The position numbers and the translations under genes are program-made. Under the pieces are notes generated by a model. The model ran no database searches. It saw only the letters and a list, made by a program, of their open reading frames with translations, and had not been told where the DNA came from. 57,567 nt of DNA, taken from the IMG/VR virus record IMGVR_UViG_3300021600_000632, positions 1 through 57,567 of that record, one strand, 5' to 3'. This stretch comes from a virus. Below are positions 42,444 through 51,644 of the stretch, piece after piece; position 1 is the first letter of the stretch; every line of letters begins with the position of its first letter.

Positions 42444-44078
42444 CTAGCCGAGCAAATTGCTTGCTTTAAGTTTCTTAATCATCATGTCACCGATTTTCTC
42501 TGCACTCTGCCTATCCAAAAAAGTATTGCCTGACATATTGATCACAATGCTCCCACTACCGCCTAAACGATTATTCGGCACGATATTGCCACCACCGCTC
42601 GGCACAAACAACTCGGGTCCCTGTTCACCCACCAAATAAGCCTGCCCGCCAAAAACACTGCCACCGCCCGCCCTTGCACCGCCGAACCCCAGCATTCCAC
42701 TGACTGCATTCTTGGCATTGGACACGATGTTCAAACTGTTCAACTTATTAATCAGATTATCGATATATCCAATAACTGATGAAATAACGCCTGTTACACT
42801 TTCCCAGCCTGCCTTGAAAAAATTGATCCATTGCACCACCTTCTCGATAACAACCGTTAAACCCTGAATCAGAACAATCAAGTTGACCTCAATGATTTTG
42901 GTAACGGCAATTAATGCCCCAAGTAAGATAATGCCAATAACCTTGGCCAAGGTTTCCAAAAATGGCTGAAGTGGCAATAATGCTTGCCATAACTTCTGCA
43001 ATTCCGGTGATAAATTCTGCCTAAATACCAAGGCGATATTATTCCAAGAGTTCTGAAAGATATCGAGCAAACCCTTATAGTCATTAATTATCTTCATGCC
43101 ATCCTTGAACAAATCCGACAATTTTTTGTAAACATCAATCACCTCGATCACAATCGCCCGCATAACCTGAAATGACTGCAATATGACCTGCCCAATAAGC
43201 CTTGCTGTTTCCTTTAATTTCGGATTGACTTCATTGTCGCTGGTATACGCCCAATTTCTGAACGACTTGATTGCCTCGTAAACATAGGTAACCAATGGCT
43301 TCATAGCATCATCGAGTAAATCACCCAAGATGAGCTTTAAACTGACAATGCCGTCCTGAACTGACATCGATAACTTATACCAACTGCCCATTGCCTCGTG
43401 ATATGACCCCTGCATGCGAGTAGCCTCCTGAACGACTGCGTTATACATTGCCTGCGTTTTTTGAGCATAAGTCATCTGACTTGTTTTGATGCCCAAGGCT
43501 TTGGAAAAATCACCGTAAACTTTGATCAGATTAACTTCAATACCATACTCACTCAACAATTCCGGTCGCAATTTAATAATTGACTCCATCATCGCCTTAA
43601 TAGCATCGTTTGAATTCTTGTTCGAAGCGGCTGCAACATCACGACCACGAGTCACCAGCTCCAAGGCTTGCTTTTCGTTCATGTGGGTCATGATTGCCGT
43701 TTTGGTCAAATCAATAGCCGTCAACATGTCCTTGTTTTCATCCCTGATACTTTTGACCAAGCCATCGATCTGCTGGCGTGTCCAATCATTATTCTTGCCC
43801 AAATTATAGATAACAGCTTTTGACTGCTCTAACTGACCAGACAAGCCAATACTCTCCTTCACCAAGTCCGTAAACCCGCTGGCGACCTTAGTGACAATGC
43901 TGGCAAAAGCGTTATATGCCAAATTACCAACAGCCACTGCTTTTGTCATCACGCCAAAAGAGTCTGACGATTGTTTAACATTGTCATTCATGTTATTCAT
44001 CGCCAAACCAACCTTTTTAATCTCGCCTGATGCTTCATCAACTGCCTTTAATATAATTTGTAGCTCTCTATTTTCCAT
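42444..44078 (-). CDS. Tail tape measure protein
   Basis: This 544-residue protein sets tail length. It starts MENRELQIILKAVDEASGEIKKV, has long helical stretches, hydrophobic segments (LAKVIGIILLGALIAV near 380) and a Gly-rich end (GGARAGGGSVFGG). At 544 residues it is short; at about 1.5 A per residue this would suggest a tail near 80 nm, if the usual rule holds. Its first codons overlap the frameshifted chaperone end by 11 bases. Confidence 0.85.
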   Translation of the reverse strand: MENRELQIILKAVDEASGEIKKVGLAMNNMNDNVKQSSDSFGVMTKAVAVGNLAYNAFASIVTKVASGFTDLVKESIGLSGQLEQSKAVIYNLGKNNDWTRQQIDGLVKSIRDENKDMLTAIDLTKTAIMTHMNEKQALELVTRGRDVAAASNKNSNDAIKAMMESIIKLRPELLSEYGIEVNLIKVYGDFSKALGIKTSQMTYAQKTQAMYNAVVQEATRMQGSYHEAMGSWYKLSMSVQDGIVSLKLILGDLLDDAMKPLVTYVYEAIKSFRNWAYTSDNEVNPKLKETARLIGQVILQSFQVMRAIVIEVIDVYKKLSDLFKDGMKIINDYKGLLDIFQNSWNNIALVFRQNLSPELQKLWQALLPLQPFLETLAKVIGIILLGALIAVTKIIEVNLIVLIQGLTVVIEKVVQWINFFKAGWESVTGVISSVIGYIDNLINKLNSLNIVSNAKNAVSGMLGFGGARAGGGSVFGGQAYLVGEQGPELFVPSGGGNIVPNNRLGGSGSIVINMSGNTFLDRQSAEKIGDMMIKKLKASNLLG

Positions 44079-44268
44079 TTTGTGCTTCTCTTATTTCCAT
44101 AATGAATGCGAACACACCCCTGATGAATTCGACTTTTTGCCCTAAAAACTCCTCTTCAGTCCAGCCCATCTCTTTGCATAAAAACAACTTAATTGTCTGC
44201 TGATTCCACTCACTATATCGGACTGCCCGCTTTATCTCATAAACTAATTCGGAGTTACCGCTAAAAAA
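44068..44268 (-). CDS. Tail assembly chaperone frameshift extension (T part)
   Basis: Read in the -1 frame after the slippery site, this stretch continues for about 64 codons (AGC GGT AAC ...; SGNSELVYEIKRAVRYSEW...GKVEF-like) and ends at TAG 44068-44070, inside the tape measure start. It has no start codon of its own. By analogy with lambda G-GT, a small share of ribosomes would make a fusion of about 160 residues needed for tail assembly. Confidence 0.8.
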   Translation of the reverse strand, partial: FFSGNSELVYEIKRAVRYSEWNQQTIKLFLCKEMGWTEEEFLGQKVEFIRGVFAFIMEIREAQNGK

Positions 44269-44549
44269 CTCTTTAAGAATGAAAGATTGTCCTGAATGAA
44301 CTTCAAATCAGTAAAACCCAATAAATTGACCGAATTGAAATCTACTGGCAACCTTGACCCATCTTCACCCTCTGCATCCCATTCGATAATCAAGCGAGTA
44401 ATCATGGCAATCATCTTCTTGAACTCTGATTGCTCCCCTTCCAATGCCTCAAGATCGCCTGCCAACAAACCGTCCTTGATCTTTACCGTAATGCCACTCT
44501 CGGGCAAAACTAAATCTTTTATAACTCTCGTGTCTCTTAATACCGGCAT
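44244..44549 (-). CDS. Tail assembly chaperone (G part)
   Basis: This 101-residue protein lies between the tail tube and tape measure genes, the place of the lambda G gene. It has an IKDGLLAGDLEALEGEQSEF...IIEWDAEGEDG pattern, typical of small phage chaperones. The slippery heptamer T-TTT-TTA lies 22 bases before its stop, at 44262-44268. Confidence 0.75.
   Translation of the reverse strand: MPVLRDTRVIKDLVLPESGITVKIKDGLLAGDLEALEGEQSEFKKMIAMITRLIIEWDAEGEDGSRLPVDFNSVNLLGFTDLKFIQDNLSFLKSFLAVTPN
44262..44268 (-). other. Programmed -1 ribosomal frameshift site
   Basis: The minus strand reads T-TTT-TTA in the zero frame (AGT TTT TTA), a classical X-XXY-YYZ slippery heptamer. Slipping back one base opens the T extension down to 44068. 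Confidence 0.8.
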
Positions 44550-44553
44550 ACGT

Positions 44554-45531
44554 TTAGTAATTAGTTTCTAAATTAGTTAATACCGCCTCAATGCTTTTCG
44601 AGTCGGTGGATGAATACAAGCCCTTGAATCCAACCGTCACTTTGACAATGTCATTATTGTCACCACCCTCGACTGGATCCTTAAACTTGATCTTTGCCAA
44701 ATCAATCTTTAATCTCGGATTGCTTGAAGTGCCAATAGTCTTGGAGCTATTAACAATATCAATTCGCAAGGCTTTCTGCGTGCCATTTAAGGCATAATCC
44801 TTGAGCGTGGTATCCTTGAACAGAATCTCAAGCGTACCTTCGATTGATAACTCCTTATTCAAGAAGTCATTCGGTTCATTTGTCCCCAATCGCTTGTCCT
44901 CCTCCAAGTTTTTCGCAATCGTCAAGGTAATCTTGCGGGCATCAATAGACGTAGCCGAATCAAGCCCTGATAAGCTATCAGCTAGCTTAATGCTGACATC
45001 TTTGCCCATGAAGTAATTCTCGGTCACATAACCTGCACTATTAGCCGATACTGCACTTGTCTTGCCCTTTAACTTAGCCTCAAACTTCACATAATCATGG
45101 GCTTGGCTCTCAATCTTCAAACTTTCAATCACACAATTGCCATAAGCCTTCTGCTCCACATCACCCCTTTTAACCTCAATCGTTAAGGTCGGGTGTTTAG
45201 CCGACTGCAAGACTGAAAAGGTGTGATCATAAACCGTCACATCACCCACCTTGGCAACACTCGACACCTGACCCAATGCCCCTAAAATAAACAAACCGAA
45301 ACTCTTATCAAATGCCTCACCTTGAATCTGACCATCGGAATATTTATTCTTAATGATCATATCTTCCGAATCCTCAATGACTCCGCAAGCCCGCTCACTG
45401 ACCACCGTCTCAATCTTGTCATTGTATTCAGCCGTCAATGGTTTTAACCAATACTTCGGCACGACTTTCGTACCTCGAACAGTTTCCCGCCCGATACCAA
45501 TATTATATTTTCTCTTGATTGACTCGCTCAT
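44554..45531 (-). CDS. Major tail tube protein
   Basis: This 325-residue protein (MSESIKRKYNIGIGRETVRGT...) has the beta-rich layout of siphovirus tail tube proteins, with a lambda gpV-like position right before the tail chaperone. Segments such as HPTLTIEVKRGDVEQKAYGN fit the tube fold. The start overlaps the preceding small gene by ATGA. Confidence 0.8.
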   Translation of the reverse strand: MSESIKRKYNIGIGRETVRGTKVVPKYWLKPLTAEYNDKIETVVSERACGVIEDSEDMIIKNKYSDGQIQGEAFDKSFGLFILGALGQVSSVAKVGDVTVYDHTFSVLQSAKHPTLTIEVKRGDVEQKAYGNCVIESLKIESQAHDYVKFEAKLKGKTSAVSANSAGYVTENYFMGKDVSIKLADSLSGLDSATSIDARKITLTIAKNLEEDKRLGTNEPNDFLNKELSIEGTLEILFKDTTLKDYALNGTQKALRIDIVNSSKTIGTSSNPRLKIDLAKIKFKDPVEGGDNNDIVKVTVGFKGLYSSTDSKSIEAVLTNLETNY

Positions 45532-45692
45532 ATATTTTCTTGATTAATTATTTGATTTAACTGCTCATCGGCATCCTCTTTATTCAATGCCTTGATCGTG
45601 ATGTTAAACTCCGGATAATTAAACTCGATTAATTCCTCACGTTTCTCCGGTCTGATTGATTTGTCTTCAATCTCGCTTTTTTTAATAGACAT
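45528..45692 (-). CDS. Small phage protein between tail completion and tail tube genes
   Basis: This 54-residue ORF starts MSIKKSEIEDKSIRPEKREEL and ends with TGA overlapping the tail tube start (ATGA). It is charged and helical, with a short strand FNITIKAL. The tight overlaps on one side and 4-base gap on the other make it very likely real. Function unknown. Confidence 0.6.
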   Translation of the reverse strand: MSIKKSEIEDKSIRPEKREELIEFNYPEFNITIKALNKEDADEQLNQIINQENI

Positions 45693-45696
45693 AGTT

Positions 45697-46107
45697 TTAA
45701 TTTAATTGTTTAAGTTTTGTGCAAACGACTTCTAACTGTAAAACCCGCATGAGCAACTCCCGATCATCCCAAGCATATGAACTAATAACCGACACATCAT
45801 CACAAATTCCTCCCAAGGTGTCATCTTCATCAAACATATCGTCAATCCGATCACCAATCGCAATAATCACATCCTCACCTGACTCCTGACCCCTAGCCTC
45901 CTGATTAATCTCCTGAAATATCTGCACTTTGAATTTATAGGTTTTCTTAACCGTCTTAATACTCTCCCGCTGTTTAGTGTTATCACTGCCCAAAATGACT
46001 GCTGTCGGAAATTTCGTGAAATGCCCCTTGTTATACTTGAATACCGCCTCAATGCCCTCCATGTTATATAACTTCGTGTATAAGGCGTTTAATATTTCTG
46101 ATCTCAT
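45697..46107 (-). CDS. Tail terminator / completion protein
   Basis: This 136-residue protein (MRSEILNALYTKLYNMEGI...LQLEVVCTKL) has the length, strand order and position, between HK97-gp10-like and tail tube genes, of siphovirus tail terminators (lambda gpU-like). Assignment by position and fold pattern. Confidence 0.65.
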   Translation of the reverse strand: MRSEILNALYTKLYNMEGIEAVFKYNKGHFTKFPTAVILGSDNTKQRESIKTVKKTYKFKVQIFQEINQEARGQESGEDVIIAIGDRIDDMFDEDDTLGGICDDVSVISSYAWDDRELLMRVLQLEVVCTKLKQLN

Positions 46108-46565
46108 ATGCGTTTGATTATATTTTCTAAAACTTGGCTGAATATTTGTCTGACTTCCCCCTCCGCACTTGCTACCGTTCGTTCAACAAACGGATTCGGC
46201 TTTGTGCCTTTTTTGGCAATCGACCGCTGAACTGCGTATGGATTAATGCCTTTCTTAATCGCCCAAATCCTCAAAGGATCTCGTGGATTTTTAACCGACA
46301 CATAATGTGGTGGCGTACCTTCGTGAACATCAATGGCGTAATTCTTATCCGGTGCAATGGTCACATTATTCGGTACCAACCTCATCATGATACTTTGCCG
46401 TAATTGCCCACTGACACCAATTGGCACTTCTTCCTTCTCAATGCGAGTGATTAATTTACCCGCTCGCTCCAAGCCGTCCTGTATTTCCTGATCGGCTATG
46501 CTCGGAAACTGTCGAAATACCTCCCTAATTTCGTTTAAATTTTCAAGATGTATTTCAAATGGCAT
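46104..46565 (-). CDS. HK97 gp10-like neck/tail protein
   Basis: A start at 46565 (MPFEIHLENLNEIREVFRQF) gives 153 residues. VPIGVSGQLRQSIMMR and DVHEGTPPHYV...KPNPFVERTV match the HK97 gp10-like family of head-tail joining proteins. It overlaps the next gene by 4 bases. Confidence 0.8.
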   Translation of the reverse strand: MPFEIHLENLNEIREVFRQFPSIADQEIQDGLERAGKLITRIEKEEVPIGVSGQLRQSIMMRLVPNNVTIAPDKNYAIDVHEGTPPHYVSVKNPRDPLRIWAIKKGINPYAVQRSIAKKGTKPNPFVERTVASAEGEVRQIFSQVLENIIKRI

Positions 46566-46566
46566 A

Positions 46567-46872
46567 TTAATTACTTGGCTTATATATAATCGCTTCAGTC
46601 CATCTAAGAGCCTTATCTCCAACCCTTACAATATTTTTAATTATATATTCTACCCCTTCGCAGATTAATTTATCAGTTTCGTTAATATCGATTTTCTGAT
46701 CAGCATACAATTTGGCCATCTTGGCCGGATTACCTTCACTTATAAGCAAATCTTCAGCTTTTATCTGCCTGATAGATACCTTGCATTCTCCGTAATATTC
46801 GTACGCCTCCTTGGTCTTGCCTTGATCACTGACTAATCGGTAAATCATTGCTTTTTGTTTGAAGTCATTCAT
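46567..46872 (-). CDS. Head-tail connector / stopper protein
   Basis: This 101-residue beta-rich protein lies between the head-tail adaptor and gp10-like genes, the usual position of the head closure or stopper protein (SPP1 gp16-like). It starts MNDFKQKAMIYRLV and contains VEYIIKNIVRVGD. Assignment by position. Confidence 0.65.
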   Translation of the reverse strand: MNDFKQKAMIYRLVSDQGKTKEAYEYYGECKVSIRQIKAEDLLISEGNPAKMAKLYADQKIDINETDKLICEGVEYIIKNIVRVGDKALRWTEAIIYKPSN

Positions 46873-47402
46873 ATGCCGTATAAACGATATTTCAAAATCA
46901 CCTTAAAAGCTGGATCAGACAAATCCTCTTCCCAAATAATTTGAGCATCGGCAAATTTTTCATTCTGAATGCCATCACTTTTTCTTTTATTCCAGATCTT
47001 TCCCATTATCTTTAAAATCGCTAACTTCAAATCAAGGGGCAGATTTTCAGCCTCAAAACCAGCAGTATAAGTAACACGATAATTGCGATAACCATCAACG
47101 CGAGCCTGAAGCATGACCATACCACCTTCAATAAAGGCGACATATTCCCATTCCTCCAACTCAACCCAACCACCATTCCGATATTGATCAACCTTTATAT
47201 TTTTAATATTGGTGGTATTCTCTAAAAACAAATCATCACTGTTGCCATCAAATATTTCTACAAATTCTTTAGCCTTAATCGAATTACTACAAAATGCTTC
47301 AGACCAAGCAATTACTCCTGGCAAGATTAATTCGATCGCTTCATCATCATCATCTGTGTCGATGCCTGCATAAGTTTTAAAATCGTCTACTGTGATAATC
47401 AT
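46869..47402 (-). CDS. Head-tail adaptor (gp6-like)
   Basis: A start at 47402 (MIITVDDFKTYAGID) gives 177 residues. TVDDFKTYAGIDTDDDDE and ILPGVIAWSEAFCS, with PLDLKLAILKIMGKIWNKR near the end, match the HK97 gp6-like adaptor family that joins the portal to the tail. The open frame upstream of 47402 has no basis as coding. Confidence 0.75.
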   Translation of the reverse strand: MIITVDDFKTYAGIDTDDDDEAIELILPGVIAWSEAFCSNSIKAKEFVEIFDGNSDDLFLENTTNIKNIKVDQYRNGGWVELEEWEYVAFIEGGMVMLQARVDGYRNYRVTYTAGFEAENLPLDLKLAILKIMGKIWNKRKSDGIQNEKFADAQIIWEEDLSDPAFKVILKYRLYGI

Positions 47403-47455
47403 AAAGTTAAAAATCTTATTCCAATCCCGAATTGCTTCGGGATTGAGTAAACCTT

Positions 47456-47683
47456 TTAAGCCTTGGAACAAATCTTCTCTTCAATCAACTTGTTGGCCAT
47501 TACAGGCTCAAAGCCTGCAACTTCTCCCTTTAAATAAGGTGTGTGACTTTTATTAAACACTACCTTCACCAACTTTGACTTGGCAGGCTTTTCTTTAACT
47601 TCTGCTCTTTCACTGCCTTTTTCGCCATTTGATTCACCTTCATTCGGATTTTTATCCGCTTGCTTTTCTTTGTCATTTGCCAT
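47456..47683 (-). CDS. Small charged phage protein
   Basis: This 75-residue protein has a low-complexity acidic/basic first half (EKQADKNPNEGESNGEKGSE) and an ordered end (VVFNKSHTPYLKGEVAGFEP). Similar small proteins follow the capsid gene in many phages. Role unknown. Confidence 0.6.
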   Translation of the reverse strand: MANDKEKQADKNPNEGESNGEKGSERAEVKEKPAKSKLVKVVFNKSHTPYLKGEVAGFEPVMANKLIEEKICSKA

Positions 47684-47706
47684 AGATTTAATTCTTTATT
47701 ATCTAA

Positions 47707-47753
47707 ATCGTTCCCGCCTCAACCACCCCATGCTACGGCGAGGCGGGAACGAT
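47707..47753. terminator. Hairpin after the capsid gene
   Basis: ATCGTTCCCGCCTC (47707-47720) and GAGGCGGGAACGAT (47740-47753) form a perfect 14-base stem with a 19-base loop, 6 bases past the capsid stop. There is no T run, so it is probably a processing or stabilising hairpin that raises capsid mRNA relative to later genes. Confidence 0.6.
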
Positions 47754-47758
47754 ATTAG

Positions 47759-48811
47759 TTATTTAACGCCGGTCAATCTCTTGCCAGCATCGGGCATGGT
47801 AAATACACCATCAATTGCTTCGGCAACAACCACCTCGGTCTGCAATTTGCTGATAACCTTGTCAGTATCAATGAACATCTCCTCACCATCCTTAATCCAG
47901 TAGTACCAAGGATCGAAGAACAAGATCTCGGTTTCATCCATTCCATCACCTAAGTTAGCCGGAATATCAACGCACTCCAATACCGGGCGATTGAATATCG
48001 TCTGATCTCGAACATCAAATATCGGCATATTATTCTCATCAGTCAAAGACCTGATTAATTTCATGCCAGCTCCAGAGGTCATGAATACCGCATTTTGTCG
48101 ATACTGCTCTGGCAACTCATAATAGAGATTTACCAAATCTTTATACTTGAAAGCTGTATCAAATTGAGCAATCTCCGCAAGTCCTGCGGCTCTTACACCG
48201 GTAGGCTTACCCACACCATCACCTGCCACAAATGCCGACTCCTCTGAATCTCTTAATTTCCTTGAACTCAACTCACCAATAAAATTGACAATGTTATATG
48301 CCGAGGTATTCAACAACTTGCGAGGAATTAAAACCCTGGCCGCCAAGTAGAAATCAGACAGACTTCGCTTTTCAATTGTTGGGTCGCTGTCCGTGATGGT
48401 CTCATTGTCGTCTACCCAATATGCAGTGACTCCAGTCCCCTCAACTGGCAACTGAAAATTGCCGCTTAGCTTAAAGACATAGGCCAACTGGCGAAGTCTA
48501 GAAATTTTATCTTTTTTAGTAAGAATAAAATTAGCTAATTCGGTTGGAACAGTGTATCCGAATGATGCGTTGTTAACACTTACCACCTTCTCCTCAATTT
48601 TGCCCATGCATACGTCTTTAACGAACTGGGCTGCTTTTTCAATCTTCTCATCTTCAGTCACGACCTTAAAATCCTTCAATCCCTCTTGAGATTCCTTTAA
48701 TATCTCCTGCTTTAGCTCGACTGCAACCTCCTTAACTCCGTCAGCGATTAGGCCTTTTAATTCTTCCATAGTCACTTCCATGACTTGGGCTTGCTTTTCT
48801 TTTGGATCCAT
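47759..48811 (-). CDS. Major capsid protein (HK97 fold)
   Basis: This 350-residue protein has a helical, charged first 75 residues like the HK97 delta (scaffold) domain. The capsid part shows GYTVPTELANFILTKK, SDFYLAARVLIPRKLLNTSAYN, ESAFVAGDGVGKPTGV and FNRPVLECVDIP, typical of the HK97 family. It is directly after the protease gene. The start at 48811 gives the full delta domain. Confidence 0.93.
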   Translation of the reverse strand: MDPKEKQAQVMEVTMEELKGLIADGVKEVAVELKQEILKESQEGLKDFKVVTEDEKIEKAAQFVKDVCMGKIEEKVVSVNNASFGYTVPTELANFILTKKDKISRLRQLAYVFKLSGNFQLPVEGTGVTAYWVDDNETITDSDPTIEKRSLSDFYLAARVLIPRKLLNTSAYNIVNFIGELSSRKLRDSEESAFVAGDGVGKPTGVRAAGLAEIAQFDTAFKYKDLVNLYYELPEQYRQNAVFMTSGAGMKLIRSLTDENNMPIFDVRDQTIFNRPVLECVDIPANLGDGMDETEILFFDPWYYWIKDGEEMFIDTDKVISKLQTEVVVAEAIDGVFTMPDAGKRLTGVK

Positions 48812-48818
48812 ATTTTTA

Positions 48819-49580
48819 TCACTTAGTTATGCGGAGCAAATACTCCGCCTGTTTATCAATTTGTTTAACCACCTGCCTAATACGGAGAACTTTTTGTGTG
48901 TCCGCAAGAGTATCGACCTTTTGCCCCTCTTCATCAAGGGATTTTAAATAAGCGATATATTTATTGCTCATCTTTATGCTTTGCTTTTCACCACCCTTAT
49001 AAAACAACTTCACTTCTTTGCTTTTATTATCCACTTCAACAAAATCAACTATTTGCTCTGCCTTATTATCATCTTTCACGCTCACTAACTCAGTATCAGG
49101 ATTGGCACCAGCCAAGACCGGTGACCATTCGTACAACTTAACCTTTTTAATGATCCGATTATCTTTCTCATCCCATTCGTAATCAAGAATCTTAAAACCA
49201 ATACTAAATTCATCGATGATGCCAAACTTGATATCCGAGTATGCTTCTTTACCCCGCTGAGTTTCCAAATTAAACTGTCCCTGAATAAACAAACCCTTGT
49301 TGTCCTCATACGCCTTCAAGGTCTTGGCAATCGGTTCATCCCAATTGTGCATCCAAACACCCTTGGGTAGTTTATTATTCAAACTCTCAGAAAATGCCCC
49401 TCGGCGGATGATGTCGCCCACCAGATCAATGTTGTCAAAGATTGAAACATAGGCCTCAACAATGCCTTCTGACTGTGCATCCTTTTCCTCAACAATCTTA
49501 ATATTAGCCTTAGCCTTAATCCTGATCATCGTATTTATATCAAAATTATTTTGGCCTTGTTTTTTAATTGTTTCGCTCAT
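48819..49580 (-). CDS. Prohead protease (S78 family)
   Basis: This 253-residue protein cuts the capsid scaffold during maturation. Catalytic His78 (VWMHNWDEPI) and Ser126 (DEFSIGFK) are visible. VEAYVSIFDNIDLVGDIIRRGAF is the family start. It lies 8 bases before the capsid gene. Confidence 0.92.
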   Translation of the reverse strand: MSETIKKQGQNNFDINTMIRIKAKANIKIVEEKDAQSEGIVEAYVSIFDNIDLVGDIIRRGAFSESLNNKLPKGVWMHNWDEPIAKTLKAYEDNKGLFIQGQFNLETQRGKEAYSDIKFGIIDEFSIGFKILDYEWDEKDNRIIKKVKLYEWSPVLAGANPDTELVSVKDDNKAEQIVDFVEVDNKSKEVKLFYKGGEKQSIKMSNKYIAYLKSLDEEGQKVDTLADTQKVLRIRQVVKQIDKQAEYLLRITK

Positions 49581-49597
49581 ATTGTTTTGTTAATTAT

Positions 49598-51643
49598 TTA
49601 TAATGGCGTAAAATCACACTTGCAGTTCGGATGAACTGGAATCTGTCCTGCTATATCCTTAACTGTCCACCCCTGTGTTGCCCTGTCTTGGCAAGTTGAG
49701 CATGCATCGGGCGATAATAGCCACTCAACATCCGTAAAACCGTAATGCTCATATGTTTGCCGATGTGCCTCTGCCACACCTCGTGATGTTTCGGTACGAG
49801 CAATCAATTCGGCACGATAATCAACCGCAAAATCAAATACTTTTTCAACCCTAGTCTTTAACTCCGACAAACTCTCACCCGCCGAAATACCCTCGTTCAT
49901 GGTTTTTTCAAAATCGGCAATCGTAGTCTCGGTAATGCTTGTGCCAATTTCTTCACTGACCTGATCGAGCCAGGACTTGATGAAATCCATGTCCATGATC
50001 ACATCTTGGTCAATCAAGGCACTTGCCCCTGCCACGCCAGTCATCACTGTCTCATACATTAATGGGCTGATAACTTGAATCGTGGCTGTCACCTCATCCG
50101 TCTTACTAAGACTTTTAAAATCAACGCCGACTTGATCGCTTTTCTCAATTGAATTAATAAACCGCTGCTCTTGCTCCACGAACAAACTTGTCATTTTGCT
50201 TTTCCACAAACCTTCTAGCTTTGATTCACTCAACATTCTCTCTTGATAAAACTTGTGTTTTTGCTCGTCAGTTAGTCGCTGATTCTTATTTACTATCTTT
50301 AAAATTATTCTCTTGTTTTTAAACAAACTGGACATTGCCTTCTTAGTTGCCTTTTCTGCCAATCTTTTCATTTTCAAGTTGCGATTTAGTACTCGTTTTT
50401 TGACATACTCCTGCTTCTTCAAATTAACTCGACTGGAACTGAACGCCTTGATTTTGATAATCTCCTTCTTCTCACCGCCAATTAAAGGCATATTGGATAA
50501 CGGCATGTAAATATAATCACCACCTGCGACTGGTTGCAGTCCCTCATCAACCCTAATCTCATTCGTGGTCAACCATTTATTCCAGCCCTCGACTTTACGT
50601 TTTAAATCCATTTCCTCATCTGCTCTGGCGAGGGGAGAAAAATCAAGCCACAAGTCACTACCAAACATTGGCACTAAAAATTCATTCAACTGCTCAATTA
50701 ACTCGGTGGCCAAGGGTTCTAACGTCCATTTATTGAAAGCATATTCTGCCGCAACAGCACTGGCACGATTAACATCCTCAAACACGCCAAGAATTGGCTT
50801 CGGCACACCAAAGATCGACAAGATCTCATCCCTATTCATCTTGCGACTTTCAATGAAATCCAAATCCTTTGGCGGAATTGTTGCCGGCTTGAATTTCATA
50901 CCTGCCTCCAACACCTGAACATGATACGAATTCTCATAACCCTGAAACTTTTCTTTGAATTCTTTCTTTAGGCGACTGATCATCCCTTTGCTCGCATTGC
51001 CCTCAAGTTCTAAAAATCCCGATGGTCTTGCATTGTTTTTAAGTAAGTTGCTATTTGATTGAACGATGTAATCATCGTTCTCGGCTGTCTGCCTTACTGC
51101 TTCAATTACGCCAATGCCTTTGTCAGGATTACGTGGATTATAATTCTTGAGCCAGATAACCTCCTCCTTGTTAAAAGTACGTTTATATGTCCCGATTTCA
51201 TAAACATAATTCACCACCTGTCCGTTATCATCACGATTGACTCTGAAATACTCTGGCCGAGCCAAATATATATTTGAGGGATATTTATCGCTTTCATTAG
51301 CCTTAGTTAAAATCCAAGGACTAGCACCCAATAAATCACGATAAATAAAACTTAATTGCAAAAAATTGTATTTAGTCATCTCAGGATTAATACGATAAAG
51401 TAAATCCAGCAACTCATGTTCAATAACCTCCTCCACCTCACCATTCTTCTTATTTCGATACAATTTAAAATCAATCTGTGCCAATCCCATGGAACGACGT
51501 GCTACGCAAGCATAAATCCATGACTTGTAAAAATCTAAAGCATCGGCACGAGTAATTACGTTAGACATCATGCCGCTGTTCATAAAAAACGAGAATGGCA
51601 CGCCTTGCGTTGCGGTTTTAAATAATTTATTCCAAAAACTCAT
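49598..51643 (-). CDS. Portal protein fused to a Mu F-like domain
   Basis: This 681-residue chain joins two usually separate proteins. Residues about 1-395 are an HK97-type portal (FYKSWIYACVARRSMGLAQIDFKLYR, RDEILSIFGVPKPILGV). A basic linker (about 405-470) follows. The last 130 residues are a Mu F-like minor head domain: ELIARTETSRGVAEAHRQTY, W-x-LSPDACSTCQ and IPVHPNCKC. The cysteine/histidine set suggests metal binding. In other phages the Mu F domain is injected or helps head assembly. Confidence 0.88.
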   Translation of the reverse strand: MSFWNKLFKTATQGVPFSFFMNSGMMSNVITRADALDFYKSWIYACVARRSMGLAQIDFKLYRNKKNGEVEEVIEHELLDLLYRINPEMTKYNFLQLSFIYRDLLGASPWILTKANESDKYPSNIYLARPEYFRVNRDDNGQVVNYVYEIGTYKRTFNKEEVIWLKNYNPRNPDKGIGVIEAVRQTAENDDYIVQSNSNLLKNNARPSGFLELEGNASKGMISRLKKEFKEKFQGYENSYHVQVLEAGMKFKPATIPPKDLDFIESRKMNRDEILSIFGVPKPILGVFEDVNRASAVAAEYAFNKWTLEPLATELIEQLNEFLVPMFGSDLWLDFSPLARADEEMDLKRKVEGWNKWLTTNEIRVDEGLQPVAGGDYIYMPLSNMPLIGGEKKEIIKIKAFSSSRVNLKKQEYVKKRVLNRNLKMKRLAEKATKKAMSSLFKNKRIILKIVNKNQRLTDEQKHKFYQERMLSESKLEGLWKSKMTSLFVEQEQRFINSIEKSDQVGVDFKSLSKTDEVTATIQVISPLMYETVMTGVAGASALIDQDVIMDMDFIKSWLDQVSEEIGTSITETTIADFEKTMNEGISAGESLSELKTRVEKVFDFAVDYRAELIARTETSRGVAEAHRQTYEHYGFTDVEWLLSPDACSTCQDRATQGWTVKDIAGQIPVHPNCKCDFTPL

Positions 51644-51644
51644 A

